Assembly (NCBI GenBank): GCA_933228895.1
Contig: OW121857.1
Location: 78,921,672-78,985,671 of the forward strand
Origin: Platycnemis pennipes
Taxonomy: Eukaryota; Arthropoda; Insecta; Odonata; Platycnemididae
Length of the DNA: 64,000 nucleotides
Direction: 5' to 3'
Shown: piece after piece, positions 21,037 through 32,499 of the stretch
Numbering within the stretch: the stretch's first letter is position 1
Layout: each line of letters begins with the position of its first letter
The notes under the pieces: generated by a model
Told to the model about the DNA's origin: nothing
The model's database searches: none
What the model saw: the letters and a program-made list of their open reading frames with translations, nothing else
Position numbers and translations under genes: made by a program

Positions 21037-21243
21037 GTGTGCTTTGAGATTAGGACGTTGGCGGAATGGAGAAAGGCCACGTGCCAGGATAATCTCTGGA
21101 GAATTTTCGACTTTCTTCCAGCCCGCCCGGGCATGATGTTGGATGGGCCGACCGAAGTGATGCGCAAAGCCAGTTCAACTTTACGCGAAGAGCTCCATGC
21201 GGAGAAGTCGCCTGGCGGTATCGGGAGCTCGGCGCTGATGTGA
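21037..21243 (+). CDS. Candidate coding fragment, product not recognised
   Basis: A GC-rich island of about 200 bp sits in AT-rich DNA and is open on both strands (plus 21037-21243, minus 21284-21024). The plus frame reads LAEWRKATCQDNLWRIFDF then PARPGMMLDGPTEVMRKASS. The abrupt composition change suggests either a conserved exon or a fragment of a transposon gene. The strand is not certain and no family is identified. Confidence 0.2.
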   Translation: MCFEIRTLAEWRKATCQDNLWRIFDFLPARPGMMLDGPTEVMRKASSTLREELHAEKSPGGIGSSALM

Positions 21244-21556
21244 GAAAAACCTTGAAGGTGACGCAACCAAAACCGTGAAATCATATCGTGACTACCGGCT
21301 AACTGCTCCTCTCAACTAAAGCTTATGTGTATAACCTAGGAGGCTGCCGCTTTTCATGAGGCTGCCGGCAATCAGACGTATCAAATTTCACCACAAGGTG
21401 GAAAATAATGATTGGCAATCAAACAGCTTGTGATTTAAAGAGACCCATTGAGCCCAAAAATTCATGTTTTTATCAGTGGATCATTTTGTACAAAACGGCA
21501 CAAAGACTCAGTCGTCATACAAAATATTACACATATATGTGCTATGGTCACCGGCA

Positions 21557-22245
21557 GAAATATTGTCAGGGGGTGCAATCAGTGCCACCCCTGGCCGCTA
21601 GCTTGTCAGGCGTGGCAATTAATCGTTGATTCGATTATTCTCACCTAATGCTGCTTTGGTTTCTTGTTTGGTGATTAACTGGTCATTAACGTTTTTCACT
21701 GGTTAATAGAACGATGAAGATAAAATGGATCGATCGAGTGACAAACAAGAAGGTCTTAAGAAGAGTGGGAGAGAAGAGATGTCTACTGAAAACCTTAAAA
21801 AGAAGACGGGACAACTTAATTGGCCACATCTTAAGACACGATGGGCTGATGAAGAAAATCGTCGAAGGTAAAGTGAACGTGAAGAATGGAAAAGGCAGGC
21901 CTCGTATGAGGTATATGGAGCAAGTTATGAAGGATGTAGAAGAGAGAAGCAACGTCAATATGAAGAGGTTGGTCGATAGAAGAATCGAGTGGAGGGCTGC
22001 GTCAAACCAATCTTAGGATTGTTGACCGATGATGATGACTGGTTGCATTATGGTGGTTTGTGGTTACTACATTAACACAATAGTAGTTTTTATAGTTGCT
22101 CTTATTTGTTATGTATTCCTTTTCTAAATTCATTGTTCCTATTTTAAATTACAAAAAATATCAGGTACAATCACTGCAAAAAATTTTCCATGAGCCAGAG
22201 TGGTGCAATTGCACCCCCTTAGACTATCTCCCTAGGCGCCCATGG
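21557..22245. mobile_element. Possible DNA-transposon MITE carrying an RTE insertion
   Basis: The left block has GTCAGGGGGTGCAATCAGTG then CCACCCCTGG. The complement of the right block (22190-22245) reads AGTCTAAGGGGGTGCAATTG then CACCACTCTGG. They match imperfectly as terminal inverted segments. Boundaries and target duplication are not clear. Confidence 0.35.
21706..22038 (+). mobile_element. RTE-like LINE 3' end with open C-terminal RT frame
   Basis: The frame 21714-22016 is uninterrupted: KIKWIDRVTNKKVLRRVGEK, then RRRDNLIGHILRHDGLMKK, KGRPRMRYMEQVMKDVEE and a final EWRAASNQS. It is followed by AGGATTGTTGACCGATGATG, the family's terminal GATGATG repeats. Only the C-terminal 100 residues exist; endonuclease and polymerase are absent. 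Confidence 0.8.
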
Positions 22246-22825
22246 TGATCATTCTGATCTAAACAATTCAAGTTTCCATTACAGCACTAATGGGATACTA
22301 CAGCTACGAGCTTGCGCAGTTTTGGCATTTTAGGGAAGTAGGTACTGGTAGCCTGGGAATGTATGCTATCAAGTATTTTTGTGTATCAGGTGGGAAAAAT
22401 GTTTGCTCTCATTTTTAATGGCACCTTTGGCAAAGATAAATGATGCCAAAGAATTTGAAAGTTTAAAAATATTTTAAATATTTAGACTCAAGTGATTAAT
22501 TTCGCGTAGGAGGCATCTCGTTCGTTTCCCCGTCAATCAATTTATAGACATGAACATAATAAAATGATAGTTCACGGTCATACTTGGAAATTTGAGATGC
22601 AAGGGTGATGTAAGCAATCACCCGACGTACCACATCCCCACACAGCGTACAGTAACAGTCATGTGTACAGCCACAGTACACATGAATGTATTTCTGACCA
22701 AGAAAAAAGAGATAAATCACGAAAAATAATGACAATGGAAAAAGCTTTGGCCAAGGACATCTCTAGTGAGCAGCAGAATGTTCTTTCTTATTGAACTATC
22801 AATTCTATTCGTAATATTCTGAACC
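22246..22825. other. Spacer, nothing recognised
   Basis: No feature was seen before the hAT target site at 22826. Confidence 0.3.
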
Positions 22826-22833
22826 CTACGTCC

Positions 22834-23280
22834 CAGGCACGTAGCCAGGGGGGGGGGGGGGGCTTCTGGCGCTTCAGCCCCCCCGAAATTTATACCCAAT
22901 AATTTTGTTGTTCTGATTTTAACTGGGCGTTATAATCCAGGTTACACTGCATAGCATTCAAGTGCTAAGTGTCTGGAAATGTTATCACGACTAGTTTGAT
23001 GCATGCGTGTGGTTAATAATTGTTCTTTTCAATCTGTGATGCATGTATGGGTTGAACTTCTGTTCCGGGGTCAGTCAAATTAACTGCTTCGTAACTAGGT
23101 AAGCAGTGAACTTTACCAGTGAGAAGAGATAAGTATGGGCACTGTAAAAGTAAATACTAAGCACTGAAAATTAAGGGAAGAGATTTGTAATTTGTTGGGA
23201 CCGATGGGCAAGGTTGATTCGTTTCAAGTTACGCAAGGCTTAGCCCCCCCTCCCGAAGCAAATTTCTGGCTACGTGGCTG
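22834..23280. mobile_element. hAT-type MITE with 8-bp target duplication
   Basis: The termini are CAGGCACGTAGCCAG and the complement of CTGGCTACGTGGCTG, with one mismatch in 15. CTACGTCC occurs on both sides (22826-22833 and 23281-23288). CAG..GTAGCC ends and 8-bp duplications are hAT traits. A 15-base G run (22848-22862) and a C run near the other end lie just inside the termini. At 447 bp it has no transposase. Confidence 0.85.
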
Positions 23281-23288
23281 CTACGTCC

Positions 23289-24536
23289 GTGAATTCAGTA
23301 TCTAATAGGATTATCTGTAATACAAAGCGTCTCGCAGGATTGGTTGATTTGATGGACCTCTAAGTACATGAATATATACGGGTGAACGCAATAAAATAGG
23401 CAAACAATGGTGATTGAGCGTAAGATTGTTCTCTAACATGAGATTCACACCTAAAACGGTTTTTAATGCCTTATTAAGCCAGGAATAAAACGCATAAAAC
23501 ATCATGGGGCAGACTTAACCCGGAGGTTATCGTTATAAGTTACGCACGTTACTCTCATTCAGTTGGTCGGTCAGAGGAATGTCGTGAAGAACCCATGGCG
23601 GTCGTCACGCGTCTTTAAGTCAGTTGAAATCACGAACTTGTGATGAGAAAGGCAGAGTATTAGTTTTGCATCGGCGTCTGTGGGGTAGCGAAAATATATG
23701 ATTCGTGAACAAGTCCACAAAGGATATAAATAAAACCTGTTCATCTCAGGTGCTGTAATAAAGATTTTACACTGCTACGAAAGTATATTCACTTGGTTTT
23801 ACGGTGAAAAAGCTGAAGTATTTACATTATCTTGGGTCCCACGTTTTTTCATCATTTACGACCTACCTTGTGCGATATAAAAATGGGAAATACTGCAGTG
23901 AATCCTTAAACGCAGACTGTCGAATGAAAACCTAAGTCTATCTTTATAATAACTTCCAAAACAAAAATTCAGAATTTTAGGTGGTATTGTAATTATTAAT
24001 TACTTTTAAAATAAAGCACTTAAAAATTCCATTGAAAATGCTTTATTATTTTATTCGTTTGTTTACATAACAATGTAATTCAAACGGAATCATGAATCAA
24101 TGCGAGGCTCTTAACAATCATTACGTTTTAACTTAAGTATTTGACATTTGATTGCCTCATTATTTTCGAATTAACGATAATTTAGAATAAAGTCTACGTT
24201 CCTTTACGGTCATGATTTTGCACGACCACTCGCTCAAAGATTAGCTGTTCTGAGATAAGATATTTACTATTCATACTTATCTATAAAATCAGACAAGAAT
24301 TGCTCAAAGAGGAAGCCTGTTCCATGGATTTTTCCAATAGTTCCATTGAAAAAACTTGCGTCGTAAAATTTCAAGTGCCTTCCGTACCACTACACTTCCT
24401 GCAATGAATTCTACCTTACCGTTTTTCACAATTGGTAGAATTCTCATTACAGAACGGTCGGTAAAGATATTCATTCAGGAGCAATAGAATTGGAACGGAC
24501 GATTGATCGACGTTTTATTTAATCCGAGATGAAAAT
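23289..24536. other. AT-rich spacer
   Basis: No coding or mobile-element signature was recognised. Confidence 0.3.
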
Positions 24537-25860
24537 CCAATGGAATGAACCAAATTCAGAAAGAAAATCGGAAAATATCAGAGAGGCTATAGATATAAAT
24601 TTTAAGAACCAGAGTAAATAGAAAAGCTGTTATTGGTCTTAGAATTCTAGAAGAGAAAGTGAATACACATCTTCAGCCTCATACCTCCTGTGAAAAACTC
24701 AAGAAACATTGACTGAAATGTTATGAAATAAAAAACACAGGAATAGAACTAACGAAAGTGTGATGACAAGGGACAAATCAAATGAAGTGGGATATCAAAC
24801 AGGGATGCTCATTGTCGCCCTTGACCTTTAATGTTTACATGTAGTGGTAAAAAAAAACCGACAAAGGAATATATGACGGGAGGCATAACCAAGCAGTGAG
24901 AAATGATGAACGTTACGGTTTGTGAATGACTAAGCTAAACTGGCAGAGAAGAAAGAAGAACTGATGAGGTTGTCTATGGAAGAGGGGATGTTATGCGAAG
25001 TCTTAAATACACACATACACAATCAACACGATAAGTGGACGTGGATATAAACGTTAATATACGAGAAGACGCTTTTATGAGAGTGAAATAATTTTGACAC
25101 ATTTTAACGACATCATTTGCAATGGCGCACCCACGGGGGGAGCGAAAGGACCCCCCCCCCCCTTAAGCTCTCCACAAAACCCAAATTAATATTTAATTGA
25201 CAAGTCACAGTCACATGGTAGCAGCAATTGAAAAAATAGGAAAAACTCGTTGCATCATTTCACTCGAGTATGACAGGACAAAGATCGCCATATTTGTTGA
25301 ATACTCATTATATATAAGGCAATATGGCCTACTATATCTTTCAAAATATACTGATAAAGATAACATTTTTGTTTCACGTTGCAAAAGATCTAGCAGATGG
25401 CGCCCCCCCATAAAAATTTCTTGGTGTGCCACTGATCACTGGCACCTTTTAGAAGCGGCCCTTGATAGAAGAAAGGCGAAGATTTTATTAAGGAGCGACG
25501 CGAAAGAAGAGGGCTAAAGGCACTATTAGCAATGGAAAAGAGTTATTAACAGAATAATTTTTAGACAACAGAATAGACTAAATTTTAAGGTATGACTTGA
25601 AAGATGATGGCGGCACTAAAGAGAGAAGATGATAAACAAGCGAGATGGAAATGGTGGCATGAGACGAAGGAATGACAAAAATAAAATGAATAGACCAAGA
25701 GGCTTCTTGAGAAATCCTTCGAAGAGTGGGTGACCATGGAAGATCCAGTAGTCCACAAGAAGAAGAAGAAAACTAACTGGACGCATCCTGAGGTTCGGCA
25801 TATCTCTGAAGGTCTTTATGTAAGCATTAATGAGGACTAAGGTCAAGGATTTGTTGCTTA
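24537..25860 (+). pseudogene. Decayed RTE-like LINE reverse transcriptase, interrupted by a hAT MITE
   Basis: At 24782-24841 the frame reads MKWDIKQGCSLSPLTFNVYM, the conserved QG.SLSPLLFN block that precedes the catalytic loop in non-LTR reverse transcriptases. About 80 bases further, the expected F/Y-A-D-D box appears as FVND followed by a stop (24919-24933), then AKLAEKKEELMRLSMEEGML. After the MITE (25120-25434), a degenerate C-terminal part with a basic TNWTHPE segment (about 25690-25830) replaces the usual IGHILRHD region. The second catalytic aspartate pair is lost. 5' endonuclease sequence was not recognised. Confidence 0.7.
25120..25434. mobile_element. hAT-type MITE
   Basis: The ends CAATGGCGCACC and the complement of GGTGTGCCACTG (CAGTGGCACACC) differ at two positions. 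The flanks are ATCATTTG (25112-25119) and ATCACTGG (25435-25442), 6 of 8 matching. A GGGGGG and a C run lie just inside the left end, and a GCGCCCCCCC run lies inside the right. Confidence 0.7.
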
Positions 25861-27400
25861 AAACAATTGCAAAACGGAAAACGTGAGTTTAAAGAGCAGT
25901 AAGAATTTGAGGGTGCGATCAAAGTTTGAGCGTCAGCAGACGACCGTTAATTATTTTGGATACTTATTCTATTTATCAAAATTAAGTCTGGTAGGGTATT
26001 AAGAAACATTTCCAAGACTAAAGCGCTACTCACTGCCATCACTTTTTTATAATATGTTTTTCTTGGTGGGATACTTCTTTCACCTCTATTTACAACATTT
26101 CTCTTTCCTTTTAATTCGCTTTCCTAGCACGACCTTCATTACCCAAGTGCCCTTTATTGCTTTTAAACAGACCAATTCATTTCTTTAAATCACTACTCTC
26201 CTCCTGTACTATAAGAAGGCACTCCCTCGTTCATGTTTTTCACTAGTTAAACTCCAAACTCTCATCTCAAGGATTACCATCAATTCTTATGAGTCTGTTT
26301 TTAGAACCTTATGATGCCACACTCTATATAAATGTCACCTGTTATCACATCTCTCCAATCAATATTGCAGGCTCCCATCATTTGTTCTAACCTTTCTGTT
26401 TTCTACCCTAACGAAAATTTCTCGCCCATTACAGGTTTTATGCCATTTGGTGAAAATTATAACCCTATGGTAATTCTGACATTTTGAGCAAATTATTATG
26501 ACATGGAACGGTCTTTTTTTCGTAGGCCATTTCCTATCCCCAGGCAGTTCACGAACGGGCACCGAATGCAATACACTGGGGAAGTGGTATTTTATGCGTC
26601 TTCTTGCTAAGCAAAAGTTATACCTACTCATTCCTCGCGAGCGGGCACTTTTGGATTCCAATGGCAGGCGATTAATGAACAACTTCCAATTGATTCTCGG
26701 GTTAACGGCCCGAGATGACAGTATCTGCACGATCAAATCATTACCCTCGGCAAATGGGGTCCGTCTCCTTCAATCCCGAAGCCGCCTTCGAGATACATGG
26801 AAAGCAGAAGCCTGCCTCATCTTGCTTAGTGATCGACTCTAAGACGGAGCAAGATTGAGATCTTCCCTCGCGGATTTCTGTTGGATCTTAAATAAATATT
26901 TACTATTTGAGTTGGTTCAGCGTCTCTGCCACATCTACTGAAATATGAGATGAGAGTGGCAAGAAAATGTCTTCAAATTTTAACTCATAGCTCCGCATGA
27001 ATCAGTTCTTTCAACCTTTCCAACCTATTTTACATCACGGCACATCTTACTAAAAGAAATATTATCACGGCACATTGATGGGAAATTTTTATATTTACAT
27101 GAATATTTTTCTCTGATTCACATCAAAAAGCCCGATCACACATAAGATAAGTTTTCTTACGCAGTCATATACACGAAAGAAGCAAGCAAAAACGGAATGC
27201 AAATAAAATAAATCTAATCCATGCATCCTTGGCGAAGGCGATATATTTGAGATTGCTTTTGTTTATACCTATCGACTAAATCGGGTGGTTTACCATATTT
27301 TTTTATTGCCGAATCTGATAGAGTTTGTAAAATAAAAAGACCCGTATTTTTTAGTTTTTTGATCCGTCAATTATTTCTCGAGTTATAAGCGGCGAAAAAC
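25861..27400. other. Spacer, partly pyrimidine-rich; no gene recognised
   Basis: Frames open on both strands at 26359-26842 give peptides without recognisable domains. The CT-rich plus strand (26040-26340) resembles other pyrimidine-rich stretches at 32860-33400 and 35180-35560. Confidence 0.25.
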
Positions 27401-29837
27401 TGATGTTTTTAACCCTTTCGGAAAAGTGGGTGTGGTACAACCTCTGACGTCATCGACTTCGTCCAATGACAACTGAGGCCGCGAGGCTACTTCGCCTTAT
27501 CGCAAAGGGGGGGGACAGGTGATTCTGCCAATAGGAGCAGTTGCGACAGCATCTGTGCGATCAGACCTTCCGAGAACCCCCCTCCACTCCCTTCCCTTCC
27601 CAGAAAGCAGTCAAGGACGGGAGGAAAATGACGTCAATGATATCAAAGCAGCTTTTTCGGTGGGCGTCACCTTTTGCTTATTTAAATGTTTGATTTATGA
27701 ATGAATGGTTGTGGTTAGAAGATTAATTTTTCACTAAAATTAATTTTTCGTTTCCATCTAACGATTAGGTGTGCAAAATTGCGATTTCGGTTCCGAGTAA
27801 ACGCCCCCATTGTCACATTTAAATGAGAAACTGTGCTCCGGTTCCGTTACCCTACCCGGGCTTTGCGGTTAAAATATTCGCACCACAATGGTGGACACAC
27901 GGTTGAGAAGACTGCTATAAATGATGAGAAACTCGCCAATACATTCAAAGCTTATTTTCCCCATCTAATATTCAGGGTTAATTTTTACTATCAGGAGATC
28001 AGAATTGCTTTCATAGTAAATTTTTCCATCATAAAGAAGCCATCGCAAATGTCTCAGAAAATCTCTTGCACACATCCAGAAAACTTATTTTGTGCACCAA
28101 CTCGTTTCAACATGGGAAGGAATAGTAATCATCTCGAGTTGTACTAATTGCAAATAACCAAGCGCGGTTTGATGGGATTTGGACAAGGTACTATCCGAAA
28201 TAATCGTAATTTTCCACCTGACAGTTATTTCCCAATAACTTTAATTTCAATATCGAGGCACTGCGTCATCCATTAGTTATTAACATATTAATAAAATAAA
28301 ATGACTAGACATTAATTTCTGAATGAAATTGAACTTCAAAAAAAAAGGTGGGAATAAATAATTATTCTAAGCAACACATCTATTTTTACAGACGGCATCT
28401 AGGTGTTTACGCATTATATCATTAAATCGGAAACAAAAACTTACCACACATTTGAATATTTTCTAATCTCCATCTACAAAATACACTCAGCAAGCCATCG
28501 CAAGGATGCTTAGCGAGGTGGAACAAACACCAGACATGCATTAAAGTAAAAAATCAATTCATCTAATCAAATACTCTGCACTCACGATGAAACATTTGAA
28601 TACTAAGGGATTTTTACGTGCATCGAAAGTCAGGAAAAAGAATGTTAAAAACGATGAGAACAAAGTATAAAACGCCGCGTGGAAAAACATGACCTGACCC
28701 AAGGCGTTCGAATTCAAGCAACTTGAACGCGAGTCACGGATGAATATTGGACCAGAGGAGACAAGGATAACTATCGACGCGCACGAATATGATCACGATG
28801 AGACCATATTCCAAAGACTTCGGCAAAAGACTACGTTAAGAAATACAAAAGAAAAAATAGCCCACAACTTGGTTGCCTCACCAACCACCTCATTCGACCT
28901 GTACTTTTAAAATGGAATAGACAGTTTTTGTTTGTACTCGGGGTCGGTTTCAAAATCGCAGCCCTAGATCTCATAACTCCGAGCGGAAACCCATCGCTAC
29001 GATCTCCTCTCGTTCTATATATATAAACACAAGTCATATATACCGCTCGTTTATGGGGGAAAGACGCGAGCTAGCAGTGAAAGGGATGAGAATCCAGAAA
29101 CCCCAGGATGCTGCTGCACAAACAGCTATGAGGCAATCCGTCTGACGACGATTACGCCGAATCGTGCAGCCGTTGCCATCGAAATGAATAGGTTTAAATC
29201 ACGTTCGGAAATAACCGCTAATGAAAACCGTATTTAAACTCTTTGAGTCTGTCAGGCTATCACTCCGAGAGCTTCAATCAACACAGTCGGAGATGAGTTT
29301 TATGTCAAAGATGCACTCAAATAACCCACGGTTAAATGTTTCTCGAAATTCTCGAAGACTACGGGTGAAATTGATATTTTCATTTTACGAGCCACGAGGT
29401 TGGAACAGGAAACGAACGCCTCCAGCCAACATCGTGTTGCTGAACTTTGGAGATGCAAGATCTTTTCAGAACAATCCTAGAAGAGCCGAGTCTGGAAAGA
29501 TATAATAGAGTCAATTTATAAACTTCGCAGAGTTCTGAGTTAGGTGTATCAAACGTTAATTCGTATGGCCAATATCGTATCACACAATTACTACTGAGCA
29601 AAATGTTATGTTACTTTGGGAAAGTTTCCCAATGATTTTAATCACGACTGTTACTATGCACTGTTAGTATAGCTAAGTACTTCAACAAGCAAACATTAAA
29701 ATTTGAAATTTGTGAATTAGTATTTATCTAATGTGACATAAATCTAATTAATCAATTTCTGAATTATAGATGGTTTTTCAATTAAGGTACTCATGAAGTT
29801 ATTGACTCACAGCGTAAACGAAAGAAAAACAACAGCC
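27401..29837. other. Mixed spacer with a small GC-rich patch
   Basis: 27420-27620 is CpG-elevated, with a GACGTCA motif twice (27446 and 27629) and a G run. The remainder is AT-rich. Small frames at 27833-28147 and 29221-29505 have no domain signature. Confidence 0.25.
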
Positions 29838-30010
29838 AGCCACGGTAGCATGTTATAAACGTGCCGGTCTGACAACCACGGGATCGTGGGTTTAAATCCC
29901 GCGCCTGGTATGAATATTGTGATTTCCTTCAGTTTAATAGTTTAGGTTAGATAGGCTGTGTAATAACCTTAGTACCCGGAGGACCGCAAAGTGAAGTCAA
30001 TGCTACCTAC
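29838..30010 (+). repeat. tRNA-derived SINE, family B
   Basis: The A-box region is CGGTAGCATGTTATAAACG and the B box is GGGTTTAAATCCCGC. The CCTGGTATGAATATTG and ACCCGGAGGACC blocks are shared with 19862-20080. Confidence 0.65.
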
Positions 30011-31079
30011 GTCACGTGAATAACTTCTATCTTCATAAAAAAATAATTGGAAGGGCATATGCGCTATTTTGCCCTGTTACACTTTCGCAGTCGAATAATA
30101 ATGTGAAAATAATGGGATATTTAAAAGAGTAGGCCATTAACTGGATTCTGGATAAGGATTTCTATGACGGCCACATACGGATGGTTTAAATCGATTGCAA
30201 AGTGATTTCTTACGTGAAACATAGGCTAATCAATAAACTCAAAAGCTTACATGAATTCAATTTTTAAAGCTTTAAGCCCAAAATATATTTAAGTTCTTGA
30301 ACCCACATGCGAAAACGACTCACCCTTTGTGAGATTTGAAACGTATACTTCACAAGATACAAATTTCCTCTCTTCAGTTACCTTCACCCAATTTCCAAGC
30401 AATAAGGAAATTGAATTTAACATGGGAAAGATGAGCCACACGTTGCAGCTCCACTAAATGTACGAGCTATATATACATATTTCAGGGCAAATGAAATTTA
30501 AACCGTCGTCATTTGAAATTGACTTCATCCCCCACTTGACTTGGACGCCGTCCCAGAATTCAAAGGGACCATCATAAAAGTTGAACGGCTCCGCGACGTG
30601 ACCTCGCCAGCCTTATATCAGGACATGAAATCTCTCGAAGGGACCTTTCACCTCCCCCTTAATTCTTCCACCTGTCATCAGATTGATACTTGACTGCCAA
30701 GCGAGGAGTTTATCTTCCGACCGAGAGGGGTAAGCTGAGAAAGACGCACGTACAATTCACAGCTAGGAAAGAAATACTGTCCCTTCGACTCTCCTCCCAG
30801 CGTTGGAAGTGGCGTTCGGAAATCGAATACCGAAGTACGAAAGGAAATTACACAATGAGGATTAATGCTGAAATGCGTAAACGAACGAGTGTTTTGAAAA
30901 GATTGAAAGCCATTCGAGTGCTAGACATAAATCGTTTGTAGTAGGTGGAGCGCTGAGGAAGAAATGTTCATAAGAAAAGTGAACGTCTTAAAAGTTTTTT
31001 GACTCCTCAACTTACCGGGTGTAAGCGAAATTTGAAAATGACTTAATAAACATGACTTTTGAATCGGACCAGATATTTA
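30011..31079. other. Spacer with an unidentified basic ORF
   Basis: 30690-30941 plus is open and Lys/Arg-rich, without a recognised domain. Nothing else was seen. Confidence 0.25.
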
Positions 31080-31700
31080 AATAGTGAGCGACATGGAAGA
31101 TACGCTAGAAAAACATTGAGGAGGTGGAAGAATTCTGTTACCAGGGAAGCCGAGTACCACTAAGTAAAAGAGAAATTGCCCGTAGAATAGCCCACGCAAA
31201 AAGGGTATTTTACCAAAAGAAGACTGCTTACGGCTACAAATACAAGCGTGGAAGTGAGGTAACATTTCATTAGAACATACATCTGGAGCCTGCTACAATA
31301 CGGCAGTGAAGCATGGGCGATAACAGCAGCATAGAATTCAAGGCCGAAAGCATTAGAAATATGGTACTCTCGAAGAATGATGAAGACAAAATGGATCGAC
31401 TCAGTGGCAAACGAAGAAGTCTAAAGAAGACTGGGAAACAAGGGAAGTCTAGTGAAAGCCCTAAAAAGAAGACGGGACAACTTAATCGGCCATATCTTAT
31501 GACACGATGGCCTGATGAAGACAGTAGTCGAGGGAAAAGTGAACGGGAAGATTGGAAAAGGCAGGCCTCGTATGAGATATATGAAGCAAGTTGTGAGGGA
31601 TGTAACAGATAAGAAGTACGTTAATATGAAGAGGTTGGCCGACAGAAGAATCGAGTGGAGGGCTGCTTCAAACCAATCTTAGGATTGTTGGCCGATGACG
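31080..31700 (+). mobile_element. RTE-like LINE 3' RT fragment
   Basis: KREIARRIAHAKRVFYQKKT (31160-31220) is the conserved segment before the thumb/connection region. LQYGSEAWAI follows in another frame, and then the C-terminal block with KGRPRMRYMKQVV, RRIEWRAASNQS and TTAGGATTGTTGGCCGATGA. Several frameshifts separate these blocks. The polymerase core is absent. Confidence 0.75.
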
Positions 31701-32430
31701 ATGACGTTGGATTTTAGTGAAAGGATTTAACTTCATTTTTTTGATTCAACGGCAGCGGATGAGAGACAATTTAGATGTAAATGTACATAATACCCTATAA
31801 ACCACCATGAAACCTGAATCACACAAACAGTTTTCATGTAGGTGTTCAGGGATCATTTGAACTATAGCTTTCGGGGATGAAAAAAAATGGTAGCTTGAGT
31901 TATCTTTTTCGCGCTTGTACGACTCTTTCTTCTTACCTTTTTGAATCATTCGAGACACTGAAATTCAACCTTTCACGGCTACGAGTTGTTTACAATAGAC
32001 ATTCGATTTCTAAACCCTATATTCTACATACGCTGCAGTTCACTAGTTGGCTGCCGTTCGAGTTCATGTACAGAGACTGAGAAATGGACCTACTCAAATG
32101 ATGAAATAAGGGATGGGAGTCCCTATCATTTGAGCTATCCATAAAAATAATCATTTCAGATGTTAATTTTTTAGTTTTAATTTGAGGTATCATTGTTGTT
32201 GTTCCTAAAGTCGTCCGTGAAAAATTTGGGTTTGATTAAGGCTTAAATAAATGTGGCAGGGGTGAATCTTCACGAAACATTCTTTACCTATCATGTGTAA
32301 GAGGATTAGTAGTTATATTTCCGTCACACTATAGCAACTCAAAATGATTTAGATGCATACATAACACTGATATGGGCTTCACTTGGTAAAATAAAACCAT
32401 AATAAAATAAATAATGTAGTAATCCACATT
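31701..32430. other. Spacer; possible minus-strand LINE tail trace
   Basis: GTGGCAGGGGTGAATCTTCACG at about 32253-32274 is the complement of the CR1-like tail GTGAA.TCACCCCTGCCAC. The rest is unrecognised. Confidence 0.3.
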
Positions 32431-32439
32431 TATTTATCA

Positions 32440-32490
32440 TTACACCATGGTTTCAGAAATTGCCATTTTCGAAGTATCATAAAGGTTACA
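32440..32490 (-). other. Degenerate hammerhead-like remnant
   Basis: The minus strand reads ACTTCGAAAATGGCAATTTC running directly into TGAAACCATGGTG, then ATAAATAAATGTGGAT. The order and downstream AATAAATGTGGA context match the hammerhead family, but the CTGA core and stem II are broken. Confidence 0.35.
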
Positions 32491-32499
32491 ATTAAAATT

